The notes below the pieces were generated by a model. It did not search any database and had not been told where the DNA came from. It saw only the letters and a list, made by a program, of their open reading frames with translations. The translations under genes were made by a program, and so were the position numbers. From IMG/VR virus record IMGVR_UViG_3300031974_002528, positions 32,019 through 96,018 of that record: a DNA stretch of 64,000 nt; one strand, 5' to 3'. This DNA comes from a virus. This document shows positions 9,125 through 19,216 of the stretch, piece after piece (position 1 is the stretch's first letter; every line of letters starts with the position of its first letter).

Positions 9125-10669
9125 ATGCCATTAGATAAAACTCTAACAGACGTTTATCGCCATAAACTTGACCTTGATAAGTATCAGGTTTATGAGACCT
9201 TGCCCGGACATTTTGACACCAAGTACCCAAAACTTGTAAACTTCCTACAAGAATATTATAAAACATTAGAGGAAGAAGGTGCAGCGACTGAAGCACTAAA
9301 TGATTTGTTGTTGAACAGAGACGTAACTGGCGCGAAGGTTGAGTTGCTCGACTTTATTGCCAACGAACTCTTGATGGGTAAACCATACTACGAATCGTTC
9401 CAAGATAAAAGAACTTCGTTACAATATTCAAACTTATTATACCGATCAAAGGGAACTGAGTTTTCTATCAAACAGTTCTTCCGTGTATTTTACGGTCTCG
9501 ATATTGAAGTTCGTTACGGAAAAGATGAAGTTTTCTACGTTGGAGACCCTAACGAAGAAGAAATGATTTTTGAAGGTCAAGGCGAAAACGGTGGACATAA
9601 CTTCCCCTATACCTTTATGGGTTCAGAAATAAACCTATATGTTCAAGACAGTCAAGGCGAATATGTTCCACTGAGGCAGGGCATAGATTACACGAGAGAG
9701 TTTTCTGCTTTTAATATCAGATTGACCCCAGTTGACAGTGAAGGGCAATATTTAACGCCACTGACTCCTATCGGAACTGATAGTAACGGCGAATCACTAT
9801 ATGATAGTGACTCACAATTAAAGTTCTTAAATGATACAGGGTATGTTCCTGTCGGAAGTAATCTGAAGATGGTTTCAGAAACCAGATCATACTCAACTAT
9901 CGGTTCAGAAGTAACGCTGAAAAGAATCACTGATAATAAGTTCTATCAATTGTATGGAATTTTAATATCTACTCCTATTGGTGTACCAGTTTGGAGGCAG
10001 GCATACAAAACGTTCGTGCATCCAGCAGGTATGTACCTTGCTGGTGAGGTGCAGATAAACTCGATTTTTGACTTTAATTTGGGTCCACAACCATCGTTTA
10101 TCGAACCACCACCTCCTGTAGAGGTGTTCTCTACTGCGCAAGTATTGAAGCGCAACGGAACAGGATTGTTCTCTACTTCAATCACAGAGATTGGACCAGG
10201 ACCATATGGTGAAAAGATTAGGACTCGCGTTAATGATATGACGCATCCTCGCAACGTTGGTGGTTGGCACACTCAGTATAAATCAATCTATGAGGCAGAT
10301 CTCATTGAAGGAAGAACGATTGATGGCACATATGCTGACCTTTCAAACACAATTAACCTGCTTGATGAAGATAAGTGGTATGGATACGATAGTGATGGAT
10401 CAGGCAACTTCACGACTATAAAGTTCCCTAACGATCTTCGCGATAGTTCGACAGCACCAGATACCGAGTTAATTAGAGATAGACTGGCAGCAATGGCAGG
10501 TTCTTCTTCTGGACGGTTGAAAAATGCTTTCTTGAATGGCGACAGTGATGGTCTAGGAAACACAAGTGTATTTGGGGCGAATGACGATAATCTTATCCAA
10601 TATACAGAAAATCCATTATTGCCTATAGATAGTGATGGAACTATTCATAATCCTAGTGGAACTTCATAA
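9125..10669 (+). CDS. Probable baseplate wedge protein, gp7/tail-protein-I position
   Basis: A 514-residue protein. The N-terminal 170 residues are helical: a FLQEYYKTLEEEG helix, a hydrophobic FIANELLMGKPYYESF segment, and 'LLYRSKGTEFSIKQFFRVFYGLDIEV', which resembles the core of phage tail protein I. The C-terminal two thirds are beta-rich with Gly, Asp and Ser. In simple contractile tails the order is W, J, I, equal to gp25, gp6, gp7 in T4, and the order here is the same. T4 gp7 is about twice as long, so only the core could be shared. Virion structural role is likely; the gp7 equivalence is inference. Confidence 0.6.
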   Translation: MPLDKTLTDVYRHKLDLDKYQVYETLPGHFDTKYPKLVNFLQEYYKTLEEEGAATEALNDLLLNRDVTGAKVELLDFIANELLMGKPYYESFQDKRTSLQYSNLLYRSKGTEFSIKQFFRVFYGLDIEVRYGKDEVFYVGDPNEEEMIFEGQGENGGHNFPYTFMGSEINLYVQDSQGEYVPLRQGIDYTREFSAFNIRLTPVDSEGQYLTPLTPIGTDSNGESLYDSDSQLKFLNDTGYVPVGSNLKMVSETRSYSTIGSEVTLKRITDNKFYQLYGILISTPIGVPVWRQAYKTFVHPAGMYLAGEVQINSIFDFNLGPQPSFIEPPPPVEVFSTAQVLKRNGTGLFSTSITEIGPGPYGEKIRTRVNDMTHPRNVGGWHTQYKSIYEADLIEGRTIDGTYADLSNTINLLDEDKWYGYDSDGSGNFTTIKFPNDLRDSSTAPDTELIRDRLAAMAGSSSGRLKNAFLNGDSDGLGNTSVFGANDDNLIQYTENPLLPIDSDGTIHNPSGTS

Positions 10670-10675
10670 AACTGG

Positions 10676-10683
10676 TATAAATA
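10676..10683 (+). promoter_or_regulatory. T4-type late promoter before the fibre-like/gp8 unit
   Basis: An exact TATAAATA, 6 bases after the previous stop and about 27 bases before the next start. It is expected to drive the genes from 10710 through the gp8 region. Confidence 0.75.
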
Positions 10684-10709
10684 AACAGTAGAATTTACGG
10701 AACGCAAAA

Positions 10710-11555
10710 ATGGCACACAGTACAAACCGACTAATATTGCTGAACGGAACCACTGCTAATGATGGCACTGGTGATACTCTGCGCGCTGCTGCTGATAAAA
10801 TCAACGGGAATTTTGAAACAATCTTCGAACTCCTTGGCGATTCAGATGCAGCGACGGGAAACTTTCACCTAGATTCCGATGGTAATATTATTTTTGGCGA
10901 TTCAGATGTAGGATCATATACAACTACGTTAGTTGGTGATGTCGCGACTGGTAGTAATAAAACAATTACTTTGCCAAATACGACTGGTACTGTAGTTCTT
11001 AAAAATACTATAGACACTCTGACTAATAAGACTTTGACTACACCAAAGGTTGGCATGATTCATGACTCCAATGGTAATCAGATTCTAGAGTTAAATGGCG
11101 TCACTTCTTCAACACATTTTCTAAGATTGGATAACGGCGATTCTGTCAATTCCATAAAGTTGTGCGTTGATAGCGATGCTGCAAGTGGAACAACTGACGT
11201 TGATATTCGAATCACTCCTTTAAATGAAGGAGGTTTGTACGTAGATGCTCCGATCATTCAAAACACAGAAGAATTAACTGCTTCTGGCGCTGCTGATCCA
11301 TGGGTTCCTATCACGTTCATCAACAGCACTGGAACAACGACGATTACTTGCCCAGATGGAACAGTAACAGGGCAAATTAAAAAGTTTGTAAACATTAACA
11401 GCGGGAACGCAACTATCACGCCATCAAATTTCGGACCAGGAACTTCAATGGTCTTGAAAGGAAAGCGCGGAATAGAATTGATTTGGCACGCTACGCCATC
11501 CGAATGGATGCCTATGGGTCTTGATTCTTCCGATAGTTTAACAATTGTACCATAA
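10710..11555 (+). CDS. Fibre-like virion structural protein
   Basis: A 281-residue protein, rich in Gly, Asn, Thr and Asp with no membrane segment. Residues 12-38 hold 'NGTTANDGTGDTLRAAADKI' followed by N-x-N-F, an anchor motif that recurs at the start of tail appendage proteins of marine T4-like phages. Then come fibre-type repeats (TTLVGD, ITLPNTTGTVVLKNTIDTLTNKTL), as in tail-fibre shafts, and a beta-rich C-terminus. It probably forms a short baseplate-attached fibre, in the place T4 uses for gp9 to gp12 appendages. No direct T4 homologue is recognised. Confidence 0.62.
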   Translation: MAHSTNRLILLNGTTANDGTGDTLRAAADKINGNFETIFELLGDSDAATGNFHLDSDGNIIFGDSDVGSYTTTLVGDVATGSNKTITLPNTTGTVVLKNTIDTLTNKTLTTPKVGMIHDSNGNQILELNGVTSSTHFLRLDNGDSVNSIKLCVDSDAASGTTDVDIRITPLNEGGLYVDAPIIQNTEELTASGAADPWVPITFINSTGTTTITCPDGTVTGQIKKFVNINSGNATITPSNFGPGTSMVLKGKRGIELIWHATPSEWMPMGLDSSDSLTIVP

Positions 11556-11569
11556 GAGAGTAGGGAAAA

Positions 11570-13144
11570 ATGGTAGCAACAGTATCAGATAGTTTTAAAA
11601 GAGAAATTCTTGAAAAGATTTATGACTCTTACTTAAACATTGGTAAAACAGCAGGAACTGACTCGGATCGTTTTTATCTTGGGATTGGTCGAGCAGAAGA
11701 GTGGGATTCGACTGCCACAACTGGCGAACTCAATCCTCCTGTTCCAAATCCTTCACGCGATGATGCCTTAAAGTTTCAAGAATCCCTACAGTCTTTGAAA
11801 CTTGTTCCTGACGTTTCATACGTTGTACCAAGACATAACTGGATTGCTGGTACAGTATACAATCAGTGGGACAATTATTACAGTTCTAACACTACCATTA
11901 GAGCAGATGGTGATATTCAACAGTCATACTACGTGATCACTGATGATAATAGTGTGTTTGTTTGCCTACAACAAGGTATGGACGCGGATGGAAACCCAAA
12001 TACTTCTACCGTAAAACCTGCTACAACTACAGGAGTACCTTTTTCTGACCCTAATGACGGATATGTTTGGCAGTTTTTGTTTACGGTTGGTGCTGCTGAA
12101 GCGAGAAAGTTTTTAACTTCATCATATATCCCAGTAGAAAAAATCATTGACTCCGCTGACGGCGGTCCTGCCACTGACGAACTAACAACCACAAGAGCGA
12201 ATCAGTTAGCGATTCAAAAAGCAGCGGTTGATGGACAAATCATCGGTGTTGCTGTCGAAAATGGTGGTAGTGGATATTCTGCAAACACCACTATTAGTCT
12301 GCAAATATTTGGAGAAAATATTCGCAACCGAGGTCTTGGATTTAGAACTAATCCAGGAGACTCCGCGCGAGGGTTTGCCAGGACTAATGCCTCTGGTGTC
12401 GTCTATCAGGTAATTATGAAAGACTCTGCTACTGCGTCGACGTTTTCGTTCGGTAAAAATTATAAAAACGCATCTGTAGAGTTGGATCCAGACAGTGTTG
12501 GTACTGGTTCTGGATGTGTGCTTCGCGCGATTATCGACGGTGACTCTGGCATGGGAGGCAACCCAGTTGTAAACTTGAACTCGTCAGCAATTATGTTTAA
12601 CGCAACTCTGACTGGTGTAGAAAACAACGACTTTAATGTGCGAAACGACTTCCGTCAGGTTGGATTGATCAAGAATCCGCTAAAAGATTCAGCAGATTTG
12701 ATTGATTTCACAGGCGATTCAGTTGTGAGTAGTCTGACCGCCCAAGTTTACAAGAGATTGTTCGTACAAGGAACAAGTGGTTTTGCTGCTAACTTAACTG
12801 GTGACCAAATAGTAAGGCAGACTAATTCGAATGCTGAAGCAATTCTAGACTACTTCGATGCTACATATGATTCAACAACAGCAGTTGCGTATGTCCATCA
12901 AACAAGAGCAACTGGATTTAAGAGATTTGATGGAACAAATAACATAGAATTTTACGAAGGAACATCTCCTTTGGGCACTGGAACAATTGTTCCAAATGAT
13001 AGTGCTAATAATATTCGTGAACCACACTTACGACCAGCAGAAGCAGACAGGTTCTCGGGAGAAGTTATCTACATAGATAACAGAGTTAAAATTACTCGAG
13101 ATGACGAACAAACTGAAGACGTCAAGATCGTGATTGACCTGTAA
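11570..13144 (+). CDS. gp8: Baseplate wedge subunit gp8
   Basis: A 524-residue protein. The first 200 residues have the gp8 pattern: FKREILEKIYDSYL, FYLGIGRAEEW, a Pro-rich loop, a VPRHNW motif, 'YYVITDDNSVFVCLQQG', and NDGYVWQFLFTVGA. In T4, gp8 (334 residues) is a dimer in the outer part of the wedge; this version is longer, with an Asp/Ser-rich insertion in the second half. It starts with ATG and lies 14 bases after the fibre-like gene and 12 bases before the large 13157 gene. Confidence 0.88.
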   Translation: MVATVSDSFKREILEKIYDSYLNIGKTAGTDSDRFYLGIGRAEEWDSTATTGELNPPVPNPSRDDALKFQESLQSLKLVPDVSYVVPRHNWIAGTVYNQWDNYYSSNTTIRADGDIQQSYYVITDDNSVFVCLQQGMDADGNPNTSTVKPATTTGVPFSDPNDGYVWQFLFTVGAAEARKFLTSSYIPVEKIIDSADGGPATDELTTTRANQLAIQKAAVDGQIIGVAVENGGSGYSANTTISLQIFGENIRNRGLGFRTNPGDSARGFARTNASGVVYQVIMKDSATASTFSFGKNYKNASVELDPDSVGTGSGCVLRAIIDGDSGMGGNPVVNLNSSAIMFNATLTGVENNDFNVRNDFRQVGLIKNPLKDSADLIDFTGDSVVSSLTAQVYKRLFVQGTSGFAANLTGDQIVRQTNSNAEAILDYFDATYDSTTAVAYVHQTRATGFKRFDGTNNIEFYEGTSPLGTGTIVPNDSANNIREPHLRPAEADRFSGEVIYIDNRVKITRDDEQTEDVKIVIDL

Positions 13145-13156
13145 GGAAAATAAAAA

Positions 13157-16100
13157 ATGCCTAATCCGTATACTGATAACACGTTTAAGAACGTTTACAA
13201 AGACGATTTCCTTGATAGCGATGGATATTATCGCATCCTGTTCAACAGCGGTCGTCCTTTGCAGGCGAGGGAACTTACTCAGTTACAAACAATCTTGCAG
13301 AATCAAATCACGAAGTTCGCTGCAAACATTTTTCAAGATGGCGGTGCGGTAGCTCCGAAGAGTTCTGGTGCAGGTACTGACATTCGATCATATGTGATCG
13401 TTGACGAACTGTATGACGATCCGGAAGATTATATTGGCGCCACAATTACTGGTACAAGTACACAGGGCGGCAAAACATCTGGACTTATTTTCCAATGTAA
13501 CCACGTAGAAGTTGCAAGCGGAGACGATCTTCCTGTATTATATGGAAGATATGTTTCTCAAGGCGCAGCAGGTGCATCTAACACTGATACTTTTACCGCC
13601 CCACTTGCTTTTGTCGAAGAAGAAACTTTGGAAATTCCTGGGTTGAGCGACTTGCGAGTACACAAGCAGGATACTGCTGCTGGTGAACCCTCTTCAACTG
13701 GACGAGGTGTTATCTTCACAATGCAGACTGCTGACTTCTTTACTCGTGGGCATTTCGTTATCGCCCCGAAACAGCAACTTGCCATCTCTAAGCACAGCGC
13801 AGTAGCAAACGCCAACGTTGGTTTTGAAATTGTACAAGACATTGTTACTGTTCTTGATGACGAAAGATTGTACGACAACCAAGGTGCTCGACCAAACCTA
13901 TCATCTCCAGGTGCCGATCGCTATAGAATCCGACTTCAACTAATAACTGAAAATCAAGTATCTGATAGATTGGACTTCATTGAATTTGCTAAGGTTCGAG
14001 AATCTAAGATTGTACAGATTAAACAGGGCACGGATAGTTTTAATCAAATTGAAAGAAGAATGGCGACTCGCCAAAACGAAGCACTCGGAGACTTTATCGT
14101 CAACAAATTTGCTTTGGAAGTTGACGAATGGGATGACTCCAACGGTGATGCTACGAGAATGCGATATCACTTGTCCGGAGTCAATGATCAAGGATTGAAT
14201 CCCCTTGCCTATGTAGACGGATTTCGTTTAGAACAAGAACTCGACAATGTTCTTTATGTTGAAAAACCAGTCTCAACTACTTCAGATTCAGGCACAAGCA
14301 CAGGCGTTTTCTTCAAGAACTATCTCGGCGTCAAGGGCAATGATTCAGGCACTAATAGTTTCTTAGGAGACTGGAATCCTTCTAACCTTAACTTACTGAA
14401 GAAACAACAACTGCTAAACGAAAGTGGTGTCTGTATCGGTCATGCGCGAGTTAAGTCCGTTGTTAATATGGACTGGACAACTGTAGACAACGGTAAAACA
14501 GGCAATAATGTAAAAGGTATTGATACTCAATATCGAGTTCATTTGATGGATATTCAAATGCAGGCAGGAAAAAACTTCCGCGATGTTGAGACTATGCGCG
14601 AAGTTGGTGCTGCATCTGCTACTGACACATTACAGTTTCAATTAGAAGATCAACAAGCATTTATAATTGGACCGGAAGTTAATAATTCTCTATTTGAAAT
14701 TTCAAACCACCGCGTTAAGAGTGTCAGTGATGTAAAAATGACAGTTCAAAGGTTTGATGATGTTTCGGTTTCATCAGGAACTCTATCACTCACTTGTGGA
14801 TCAGATGAAGATTTCGTTGATGATGGACAATGGGTTTTCATCAACACTGACACAGATAGTGCGCCTATCATCGGCGCGGGTGACATTACTATATCGTCAG
14901 GAACAGCAACTATTACTCCCCCAAATCCTGTAAACGGTCACAACTACAAAGTATACTATTATGTACAAAAAGGATTGAAGTCTGGTGGTCTTACTCCAGA
15001 CACGAAGAAGTACACAGAAGGTTGGTTTAAACTGCGAAGATACAATGATTCTGTTGGTGATCGTTTCCTGATTACCAGTAAAGCAGATGGAACTGCGATG
15101 TCTGGATTGTATGACGGTGTGAGATTGCTCCACGCATATGATTCTGACTCTGATGGATCAGTGATCACTAACAACGTCGTATTTGACGGTGGACAACGAG
15201 ATAACTTCTACGGTCCTGTTTCATTGACCCCAAACAGAGGAGTCAGTGATCTTACCGACTCAGTCCTTGCGAAGATTGGATACTTTACTTGGACTAGAAA
15301 TGACGGATACTTCTCACCAAACTCATACTTGTTTACTGACTCAGCATCTGCAACAAGTCAGTTCCCTGAGTTTGACTACGGTGATATTCCTACGTTTGTC
15401 TCCAAGTTGGATGGCGAACCATATCCTCTACATCAGTATTTCGACCTGCGTCCAAAACTTAACCCATTAGAAGATACCATAAACTCTGCAGACTACAATG
15501 AAATTCCTAGAGATGGTGATACAATTAGTTTTGGTGTAGAATACTATAATAAGAGAATAGATGGGATCAACTTAACATACGACAAAACCACATTTAGACC
15601 TGTTCTCTATACTAAGAGAGGAGATGAGGAACTCGTACCAGGAATTCCTCAACCAGATGAAAGTACAATGCGCCTCTTCAATATTTTGTTGAACGGCAAT
15701 ACTAAATCTGTCAGGGATTTGATGGTTTCCACTAACCGATATCCTCGCTACACTATGCGAGACATCGATCGTCTAAGAAACCGAGTCGGGCGATTGGAAG
15801 AAACTGTTGCCCTTTCGTTTATCGAACAAGAAGCGCAAAATCTTATCGAGCAGGATGGCGAAGGGAATATTCGCTCTAAGACTGGTTTCTTCGTTGACGA
15901 TTTCAGTTATGGACTTGCCCTCGCTTCAGCAGAAGTTGGACCGAACTTTATTGATGACGAAAGTTGGATCACGCAGACTCTTGATACGTTAAAGGGCGAG
16001 ATTCAACCGAAGCATACTAAGTTCTGGAACGACTTTATCTACGATTCAGGCGACTCGGTATCCGGAGCAAGAGGCACAACTACTATTCCTTCTTTGAGCA

Positions 16101-18985
16101 ACATTGTCCGAAAGGGCGATATGTTGATGCTGGACTATCAAGAAGTTCTTGATTCCGCTCTAAGTCAAGAAGTAATTTCATGGATGACCCCATACTCATA
16201 CGAAGAACGTGGGTACTATAATGTCAACCCATTTAACGTATTTGCTGGTGAAGGTAATCTGAAACTAAGACCTTCCGCTGATTTCTGGGTAGACAATCAT
16301 CGCTTGCCTGATAGAAATATTACCAACGAAACCATTTACATTAAGTTGAATGATCTATCTGCATATGTTCCTAGAACTTGGACTGCTACCTTTGTTTCTA
16401 CAAGAACCACAACTAGAGATTTGGGTGGACGTAGAATTAATGAGGCAGGTCGTGTCGAGCGAGAAATCGAAAGAACGACAACCACTCGCCGAGTTACTCA
16501 AAGAATTACTGAGCGTGTTCGCACTCGCGTAGTAAGCGATCAAATTGAAACTTTCGACGAAGATAAGATCATAGATGTAAGTACTGTTCCATTTATCCGA
16601 GCTCGACGAGTGCTCGGTAAAGCAGAAGGTCTGCGCCCAGATACACGTTTCTGGTTGTACTTCGACGGAGTTAGGATGGATCAGTGGGTATTGAGTCGGG
16701 ACGAAGGTTCTTACACCACATTGCTGGACGCAGGTGCACAAAATAAACAATATGCGCCTGTTGCTACTTGGATGAAGAAGCATCCTAATTCTCTCAATGT
16801 TTCAAACGAAAACGTTCTTATTTCAGACCAATTCGGTAATCTGTATTTTGATTTGTTCATCCCGAATACAGCAGTCATCCCTGTTCCTGAATCTGAAGTG
16901 TTCCCTTACGAAGAAGAACTTGAAACTTGGTTGAAGAAAGTTAAAGAAGGTGTTGCTCGTTTCGGCGCAGGAGATCCTGCTGTTTATGACTATGCCGGAT
17001 GGAAGTTTAGAGTTGGTTCGCGCGAAGTAAAACTTTTGGACGTTTCTTCTGGCGTAAGTAGCGACGCACTTTCTAGAGCGAAAACAAGATATCGCGCTGC
17101 TGGTCGTGCAATCACCAGAAGGAGAGATATTGTAAGCACTCGCGTTGTTAGAACTGAGGATTATATTGATCGAGTGGCAGAGACGTTAGAAAGCGAAACG
17201 ATCTCGACAGAAAGCGAAGTTGTTTGGGTTCCATATGATCCATTGGCGCAGACTTTCTCGCTAGTCGCTTCATCCATGACTAGCGGAGCATTCATCACCA
17301 AGATTGATGTGTTTATGCGGAGAGCACCTGCTGCTAGTGAACCTCAAGTTCAACTACAGTTACAGATAAGAGATGTGACAAACGGAACTCCGAACCGTGC
17401 GCCTATAAGCGAGCAGCACTGTGTTTATAAGACCGCTAAAGAAGTGCGTGATGTGGTTGCTGCGATTCCTAATGTGACCGATCCTGACGAAACTACTCTG
17501 GATAATATTCTAGCGAACCCAGTAACTTTTGAGTTTGAAGAACCAATTTATATTCAGGCGGGTAAAGAATACGCTCTGGTTCTATTGTCAGACTGTGATG
17601 GATACGAGGCATTTGTAGCAACAACATATGATCTGGTAATCGGTAGAACTGATAAGCGTGTTTCTAAGCAACCTGCAACTGGTTCTCTCTTCTTGTCTCA
17701 GAACGGTTCTACTTGGACTCCAAAACAGAATCAAGATTTGGCATTCCGTATCTATACTGCGAAGTTCAAGAAGCAAGGATTTGTTAATTTCTACAATCAA
17801 CCAGATTTTAGAGTTAACCACAATTATGCAACAAGTTTATCTGTTGATTCGGACGACCTAACTCGTTTCCGTGTTGAGCACAAGTACCACAACTTGCTAG
17901 ACGGCGATAAGGTTATTATCCGAGGATTAGGATCAGGAACTGATTACAACGGTGTTACTGGCGGTTCAATTATGGACAGTGCCAACGTGGTTGTGGATCC
18001 TGATGTTAATGGTTATTATGTTGCCATTAATGACGGATCAACCTTTACTTCGACTGGTAAGTTTGGCGCAGATTCAGTAAGCAGTCTTTCCGCTTGTAAT
18101 ATCGACAGGTTTACTTGGAATGTTTCTGATGTAGAATTCACAGGAACCAGTATTCAGTATCAAGCAAGTTTCGTTAGCGGATTCTCGCATGGTAAGGTTG
18201 GACTTTCTACACCAACCCAAGACACCAGATTTGATATCGACGATACGTCAACCCCAGGAACAAATGGTAATGGAATGTTTACATTGACTCCATTTGAGAC
18301 AATATACTTTGACACACCTCGTTACCTCGCTAATAGTGATCAAACTTTGAGTCCAACAGCGTTGAATGGAGAACCTTCAATCGTTGTTACCACTAAGTTA
18401 CAAACATCTCAGGTTTCCAACTTTGGCGGTCCTAGAGCGCAATCTGTGAAAGCGTCTGGTTACGTTTCTGATTTGACTCCGATGATTGATATTCAAGGTG
18501 TCGGAGCAAACATGCTTAACTACATCGTTGACAACCAAGCATGGGATTCTGATGGTGCTGATACCGTAAGGAATGCTCCACAAGACTTCCTGCCTGAAAC
18601 TCATCCGTTGTCTGGTACTACTCCATCCAAGCATATTACAAAACCAATTATCCTCCCTGAGGCAGGAAATGGTTTGCGAATTATTGCTAAGTTGCACGTA
18701 CCGCCAGAAGCAGATTTCGATTTATATTATCGAACAACTACTGGCGATGATCAGGATATCTATACTGTAGACTGGGAGCGAGTCGTCCCAGATAATGATC
18801 CTCCTAAGAACCTGTATGTTCAGGGTCCTGGAGAGATTACATATAGCGAGTATAGGTATCTTCTAGGCGGGATTGATGGCAACCTTCCTGACTTCCGTCA
18901 GTTCCAAATAAAAATAGTGTTGAGAACCAGGAATAGTTGTCAAGTTCCGATCATTCGAGACATTAAAGCGATTGCTTTGATCTGA
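13157..18985 (+). CDS. Giant baseplate/tail structural protein (DUF4815-type N-terminus)
   Basis: At 1942 residues this is the largest protein in the window. The first 75 residues (FKNVYKDDFLDSDGYYRILF, then RPLQARELTQLQTILQNQI) are the hallmark of the large DUF4815-containing tail proteins found next to gp8 in marine T4-like phages. A basic Arg/Thr-rich segment lies near residues 1080-1130 (around 16390-16560) and again near 1300-1360. The C-terminal quarter is beta-rich and resembles a receptor-facing or fibre-attachment domain. It probably takes the outer baseplate role shared in T4 by gp9, gp10 and related proteins; that role is inferred from position. The stop overlaps the next start. 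Confidence 0.75.
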   Translation: MPNPYTDNTFKNVYKDDFLDSDGYYRILFNSGRPLQARELTQLQTILQNQITKFAANIFQDGGAVAPKSSGAGTDIRSYVIVDELYDDPEDYIGATITGTSTQGGKTSGLIFQCNHVEVASGDDLPVLYGRYVSQGAAGASNTDTFTAPLAFVEEETLEIPGLSDLRVHKQDTAAGEPSSTGRGVIFTMQTADFFTRGHFVIAPKQQLAISKHSAVANANVGFEIVQDIVTVLDDERLYDNQGARPNLSSPGADRYRIRLQLITENQVSDRLDFIEFAKVRESKIVQIKQGTDSFNQIERRMATRQNEALGDFIVNKFALEVDEWDDSNGDATRMRYHLSGVNDQGLNPLAYVDGFRLEQELDNVLYVEKPVSTTSDSGTSTGVFFKNYLGVKGNDSGTNSFLGDWNPSNLNLLKKQQLLNESGVCIGHARVKSVVNMDWTTVDNGKTGNNVKGIDTQYRVHLMDIQMQAGKNFRDVETMREVGAASATDTLQFQLEDQQAFIIGPEVNNSLFEISNHRVKSVSDVKMTVQRFDDVSVSSGTLSLTCGSDEDFVDDGQWVFINTDTDSAPIIGAGDITISSGTATITPPNPVNGHNYKVYYYVQKGLKSGGLTPDTKKYTEGWFKLRRYNDSVGDRFLITSKADGTAMSGLYDGVRLLHAYDSDSDGSVITNNVVFDGGQRDNFYGPVSLTPNRGVSDLTDSVLAKIGYFTWTRNDGYFSPNSYLFTDSASATSQFPEFDYGDIPTFVSKLDGEPYPLHQYFDLRPKLNPLEDTINSADYNEIPRDGDTISFGVEYYNKRIDGINLTYDKTTFRPVLYTKRGDEELVPGIPQPDESTMRLFNILLNGNTKSVRDLMVSTNRYPRYTMRDIDRLRNRVGRLEETVALSFIEQEAQNLIEQDGEGNIRSKTGFFVDDFSYGLALASAEVGPNFIDDESWITQTLDTLKGEIQPKHTKFWNDFIYDSGDSVSGARGTTTIPSLSNIVRKGDMLMLDYQEVLDSALSQEVISWMTPYSYEERGYYNVNPFNVFAGEGNLKLRPSADFWVDNHRLPDRNITNETIYIKLNDLSAYVPRTWTATFVSTRTTTRDLGGRRINEAGRVEREIERTTTTRRVTQRITERVRTRVVSDQIETFDEDKIIDVSTVPFIRARRVLGKAEGLRPDTRFWLYFDGVRMDQWVLSRDEGSYTTLLDAGAQNKQYAPVATWMKKHPNSLNVSNENVLISDQFGNLYFDLFIPNTAVIPVPESEVFPYEEELETWLKKVKEGVARFGAGDPAVYDYAGWKFRVGSREVKLLDVSSGVSSDALSRAKTRYRAAGRAITRRRDIVSTRVVRTEDYIDRVAETLESETISTESEVVWVPYDPLAQTFSLVASSMTSGAFITKIDVFMRRAPAASEPQVQLQLQIRDVTNGTPNRAPISEQHCVYKTAKEVRDVVAAIPNVTDPDETTLDNILANPVTFEFEEPIYIQAGKEYALVLLSDCDGYEAFVATTYDLVIGRTDKRVSKQPATGSLFLSQNGSTWTPKQNQDLAFRIYTAKFKKQGFVNFYNQPDFRVNHNYATSLSVDSDDLTRFRVEHKYHNLLDGDKVIIRGLGSGTDYNGVTGGSIMDSANVVVDPDVNGYYVAINDGSTFTSTGKFGADSVSSLSACNIDRFTWNVSDVEFTGTSIQYQASFVSGFSHGKVGLSTPTQDTRFDIDDTSTPGTNGNGMFTLTPFETIYFDTPRYLANSDQTLSPTALNGEPSIVVTTKLQTSQVSNFGGPRAQSVKASGYVSDLTPMIDIQGVGANMLNYIVDNQAWDSDGADTVRNAPQDFLPETHPLSGTTPSKHITKPIILPEAGNGLRIIAKLHVPPEADFDLYYRTTTGDDQDIYTVDWERVVPDNDPPKNLYVQGPGEITYSEYRYLLGGIDGNLPDFRQFQIKIVLRTRNSCQVPIIRDIKAIALI

Positions 18986-19215
18986 TGAAAAAAGAACTTA
19001 GGCATGTTGAGGGTCATTCTAGTCTAGTTAAAGACCTCTCTACTGGCGCAATACTAAATACAAACAAGGAAGAAATACAGCGTGCACGCGAAATGAAAAA
19101 ACGTGTAATCGCCAAAAGGGAAAAAGAAAAAGCGATGCAAGAAGATATCGCTGATTTAAAAAAAGAGTTCTCGGAACTTAAAGACCTAATAAAAACAATG
19201 ATAGAGAAGCACTAA
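18985..19215 (+). CDS. Small coiled-coil protein, unknown
   Basis: A 76-residue, very basic and charged protein. Residues 28-75 are an almost unbroken amphipathic helix (REMKKRVIAKREKEKAMQED... LKDLIKTMIEK), likely a coiled coil. It starts within the stop of the giant tail gene (TGATG) and ends 1 base before the next start region, so it is part of the tail operon. It may be an assembly factor or a minor tail protein. No family is recognised. Confidence 0.6.
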   Translation: MKKELRHVEGHSSLVKDLSTGAILNTNKEEIQRAREMKKRVIAKREKEKAMQEDIADLKKEFSELKDLIKTMIEKH

Positions 19216-19216
19216 A